Assembly: GCA_905234765.1 (NCBI GenBank)
Contig: CAJOIF010000074.1
Coordinates: 1 to 6,193, forward strand
Source: an uncultured Bacteroidales bacterium
GTDB taxonomy: Bacteria; Bacteroidota; Bacteroidia; Bacteroidales; F082
Direction of reading: 5' to 3'
DNA: 6,193 bases
Positions 4,654-6,193 of this stretch are shown in pieces. The translations under genes were made by a program, and so were the position numbers. The stretch's first letter is position 1; each line of letters begins with the position of its first letter. Below the pieces are notes generated by a model, which saw nothing but the letters and a program-made list of their open reading frames with translations, was not told the origin of the DNA and searched no databases.

Positions 4654-5547
4654 CTATTTCCCCAAATACTCGCTAGGTGTTAGGCCAGTCATCTTCTTGA
4701 AGAGGCGGGTGAAATGATGGGGGAAATCGAAGCCAAGGAGACGCGAGGTCTCACTGATGTTGTGACCGTTCATGAGCAGGCTCTTGGCTTGGTTGATGAC
4801 ATAATTGTGGATGTAGCCGATGGCCGTTCCTCCTGTGGCTTTGTGGACAATATCGCCGAAATAACGCGGCGAATAAGCCAGCTCTGAGGCGCAATAGGCA
4901 ACGGTGGGCAGGCCTTGCGTCAGTTGCCGATTCTCGCGGAAATATTGTTGCAGCAGGTCGTGAAAGCGCTTCAAGAGATCGCTACCGCCATTATCTTCTT
5001 CAGAAAGTTGCCGCTGGTAGATTCGGTTGCAGTATTCCAGTATCAGGTGCAGATAGCCCAACAAGATGCTTCTGAGCGAGGGCGAATCCTCGTGAGTTAT
5101 CAACTCTTGCCGCATCTGAGAAAGCAGTTGCGTGATGCTGAGCCATTCATCAGGCTCCATCCGCAGCGAGCCGGTGAAGAAATAAGAGAAATACTGGTAA
5201 CGGCTGATCTGACGTTCAAGTTCTGAGCCGTGCAGCAGTTCGGGCGACCACAGAAGCACCCATCCACTCAACGAGATGCGCTCCCCATTGTCCTCCAAGC
5301 CGCCAATCTGTCCTGGCTCTACGGCAATAATCGAGGCATCGCTCGCCTGCACGGTTTTCATGCCATACGAGAGATCTTTGGGAAACTGACGCTGGATAAA
5401 GAGCCCATAGACACTGTAGTTGTTCAGGCTATGACGGAAAGGAGCCAGTTCGTCATAGTGGATAATACTGACCAATGGGTGCAACTCGGGAGCATCCACA
5501 AATCGGGCATAATCGTTGGGGTTATCTATTTTCAAAATCTTCTTCAT
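4654..5547 (-). CDS. AraC-family transcriptional regulator
   Basis: A 297-residue DNA-binding protein. Residues 1 to about 190 form a sensor region of the AraC N-terminal kind, with a beta-rich part (YSVYGLFIQRQFPKDLSYG; ASIIAVEPGQIGGLEDNGERISLSGWVLLWSPELLHG, cupin-like) and then helices. The C-terminal domain has the two helix-turn-helix units: TVAYCASELAYSPRYFGDIVHKATG (about 215-239) and ISETSRLLGFDFPHHFTRLFKKMTGLTPSEYL (about 264-295). The second carries the family signature with FPHHFTRLFKKMTGLTPSEY. The ATG at 5547 is chosen over a TTG 12 codons upstream (5583), because a promoter box at 5556-5563 lies between them. It is divergent from the cyclophilin-like lipoprotein gene, so that gene is the most likely target, along with its own promoter. 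The effector is unknown. It converges with the paralogue operon across the terminators at 4426-4568. Confidence 0.93.
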   Translation of the reverse strand: MKKILKIDNPNDYARFVDAPELHPLVSIIHYDELAPFRHSLNNYSVYGLFIQRQFPKDLSYGMKTVQASDASIIAVEPGQIGGLEDNGERISLSGWVLLWSPELLHGSELERQISRYQYFSYFFTGSLRMEPDEWLSITQLLSQMRQELITHEDSPSLRSILLGYLHLILEYCNRIYQRQLSEEDNGGSDLLKRFHDLLQQYFRENRQLTQGLPTVAYCASELAYSPRYFGDIVHKATGGTAIGYIHNYVINQAKSLLMNGHNISETSRLLGFDFPHHFTRLFKKMTGLTPSEYLGK

Positions 5548-5555
5548 CGCAAGAA

Positions 5556-5583
5556 CAAAGGTACGATTAATTTGGAAAAACAA
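5556..5583 (-). promoter_or_regulatory. Promoter of the AraC-family gene
   Basis: On the minus strand TACCTTTG (complement of 5556-5563) matches TAnnTTTG, and TTG (complement of 5581-5583) lies 17 bases upstream. This is the same box sequence and spacing as the promoter at 1446-1473. Only eight bases separate the -7 box from the ATG at 5547, so the mRNA would have almost no leader. Confidence 0.7.
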
Positions 5584-5604
5584 TGGAAAAATGGTACATA
5601 ATTT

Positions 5605-5643
5605 TATAGATTATAGTCATTTTCTGCGAAATTGGTATAGATT
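5605..5643. promoter_or_regulatory. Direct-repeat pair, candidate operator in the divergent intergenic region
   Basis: TATAGATT occurs at 5605-5612 and again at 5636-5643, in the same orientation and 31 bases apart, about three helical turns. AraC-type regulators often bind direct half-sites on one face of the helix. Nearby are ATTGG/CCAAT (5631-5635 and 5647-5651, 11-base spacer) and two GGTAC sites at 5560 and 5593. The region is AT-rich, so chance repeats are possible. The regulatory role is inferred from position. Confidence 0.35.
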
Positions 5644-5681
5644 TAGCCAATATGTGTAACTCTTCTATAAAAAAACAAGTG

Positions 5682-5689
5682 TACTTTTG
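5682..5689 (+). promoter_or_regulatory. Candidate -7 box of the cyclophilin-like gene
   Basis: TACTTTTG matches TAnnTTTG and lies 25 bases before the ATG at 5715. No good TTG is seen at the expected -33 distance (about 5659-5664). A weak -33 element would fit a promoter that needs an activator such as the divergent AraC protein. Confidence 0.55.
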
Positions 5690-5714
5690 CCAACGAAATT
5701 AGAATTAGACCAAA

Positions 5715-6193
5715 ATGAAAATGAAAAAGATGCTTTGGATATTTGCAGCACTACTGTTTACGGGTTGCTCGAAGAACAGCGAGACTTTTGCACAGACAAT
5801 GGAAGAGACAATGTATATCACTATCGGAGAGGAGACGCATACCGTCACGATGGAAGACAATGTCGGCACACGGGCCTTGGTCGCTGCGTTGCAAACGGAC
5901 AACATCACCTACGTGGCACACGACTACGGCAACTTTGAGAAGGTGGGCTATGTCGGGCAGTCGTTCCCCACGACAGACCATCAAACCAGCACTTCTGCGG
6001 GCGACATTGTGTTATACAACGGCGACAACATCTGCATCTTCTATGGTAGCAACTCTTGGTCCTATACGCGCATCGGCAAACTCGACAACTTGTCGGCTGA
6101 CGAGGTGCGTCGGTTCGTCAAGGCAGGTGAAGGTGAAGTGGCTATTACGCTTTCATTGCAGCCCATCTATACAGGGATCCAAGAACTATCACC
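5715..6193 (+). CDS. Cyclophilin-like fold lipoprotein (3' end cut by window)
   Basis: The frame is open from the ATG at 5715 to the right edge (159 codons, no stop). The N-terminus MKMKKMLWIFAALLFTGCSK is a lipoprotein signal with a lipobox-like FTGC and acylation at C18, so the protein should be anchored in the envelope. From residue 33 it follows the bacterial cyclophilin-like family: MYITIGEETHTVTMEDNVGTRALVAAL, then YVAHDYGNFEKVGYVG and SFPTTD. The signature is SAGDIVLYNGDNICIFYGSNSWSYTRIGKLDN (about 94-125), and EGEVAITLSLQP is the closing strand. The match runs to the last strand of the fold, so only a few residues may be missing. These proteins share the cyclophilin barrel, but isomerase activity is not established for the family. 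It is divergent from the AraC gene, which probably controls it. A second ATG two codons in (5721) is an equally possible start. Confidence 0.88.
   Translation, partial: MKMKKMLWIFAALLFTGCSKNSETFAQTMEETMYITIGEETHTVTMEDNVGTRALVAALQTDNITYVAHDYGNFEKVGYVGQSFPTTDHQTSTSAGDIVLYNGDNICIFYGSNSWSYTRIGKLDNLSADEVRRFVKAGEGEVAITLSLQPIYTGIQELS

Noticed and set aside
5548..5583. 12-codon N-terminal extension of the AraC regulator from a TTG codon
   Set aside because: It overlaps the gene's own promoter box at 5556-5563; the ATG at 5547 begins a normal family N-terminus.
5687..5938. 83-codon plus-strand frame overlapping the lipoprotein gene
   Set aside because: It is out of frame with a clear lipoprotein signal and cyclophilin-like domain, and its start lies inside the promoter box.

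Overview
The window looks like chromosomal DNA from a Bacteroidales bacterium (Bacteroides/Prevotella-like). Three gene starts or leaders are preceded by the phylum's unusual -7 promoter box TAnnTTTG (positions 1466, 2654 and, on the minus strand, 5563), and a fourth match lies at 5682. Start codons have A-rich upstream sequence with no clear Shine-Dalgarno motif. Several proteins (DUF1016/YhcG nuclease, AraC regulator, cyclophilin-like lipoprotein) have the look of Bacteroidales versions. Genus and species cannot be set from the sequence alone.

Layout. (1) 1-1384: the end of a plus-strand operon. The last 14 codons of an unrecognised gene overlap the start of a short-chain dehydrogenase/reductase (SDR) as ATGA. 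The SDR stop overlaps the start of a small, probably exported NTF2-like protein as TAATG. A strong intrinsic terminator closes the unit. (2) 1446-2503: a stand-alone DUF1016/YhcG-type PD-(D/E)XK nuclease with its own promoter. It carries a 28-bp perfect palindrome inside the coding sequence. (3) 2504-2986: a 483-bp region without a protein gene. It holds a 10-bp inverted-repeat pair, a good promoter, a nested multi-helix RNA fold and an intrinsic terminator. This is the most interesting part of the window. (4) 2987-4378: two tandem paralogous exported proteins with a C-terminal CsgG/LpoB-like pattern, 12 bp apart. (5) 4379-4653: two terminators between convergent genes; the second is a near copy of the terminator at 1347. 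(6) 4654-5547, minus strand: an AraC-family regulator. It is divergent from (7) 5715-end, a cyclophilin-like lipoprotein gene cut by the window edge. Their 167-bp intergenic region has a promoter candidate on each strand and direct repeats that could be operator half-sites.

How the genes may work together (inference): the AraC regulator most likely controls the divergent cyclophilin-like gene and perhaps the SDR/NTF2 operon, because genes of these families often cluster with AraC regulators in this phylum. The central block (nuclease, structured RNA, paralogue pair) is flanked by related terminator copies and may be a separate module inserted between the two. The structured RNA is either a free small RNA or the 5' leader of the paralogue operon. 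The sequence supports the fold, the promoter and the terminator, but does not decide between these roles.
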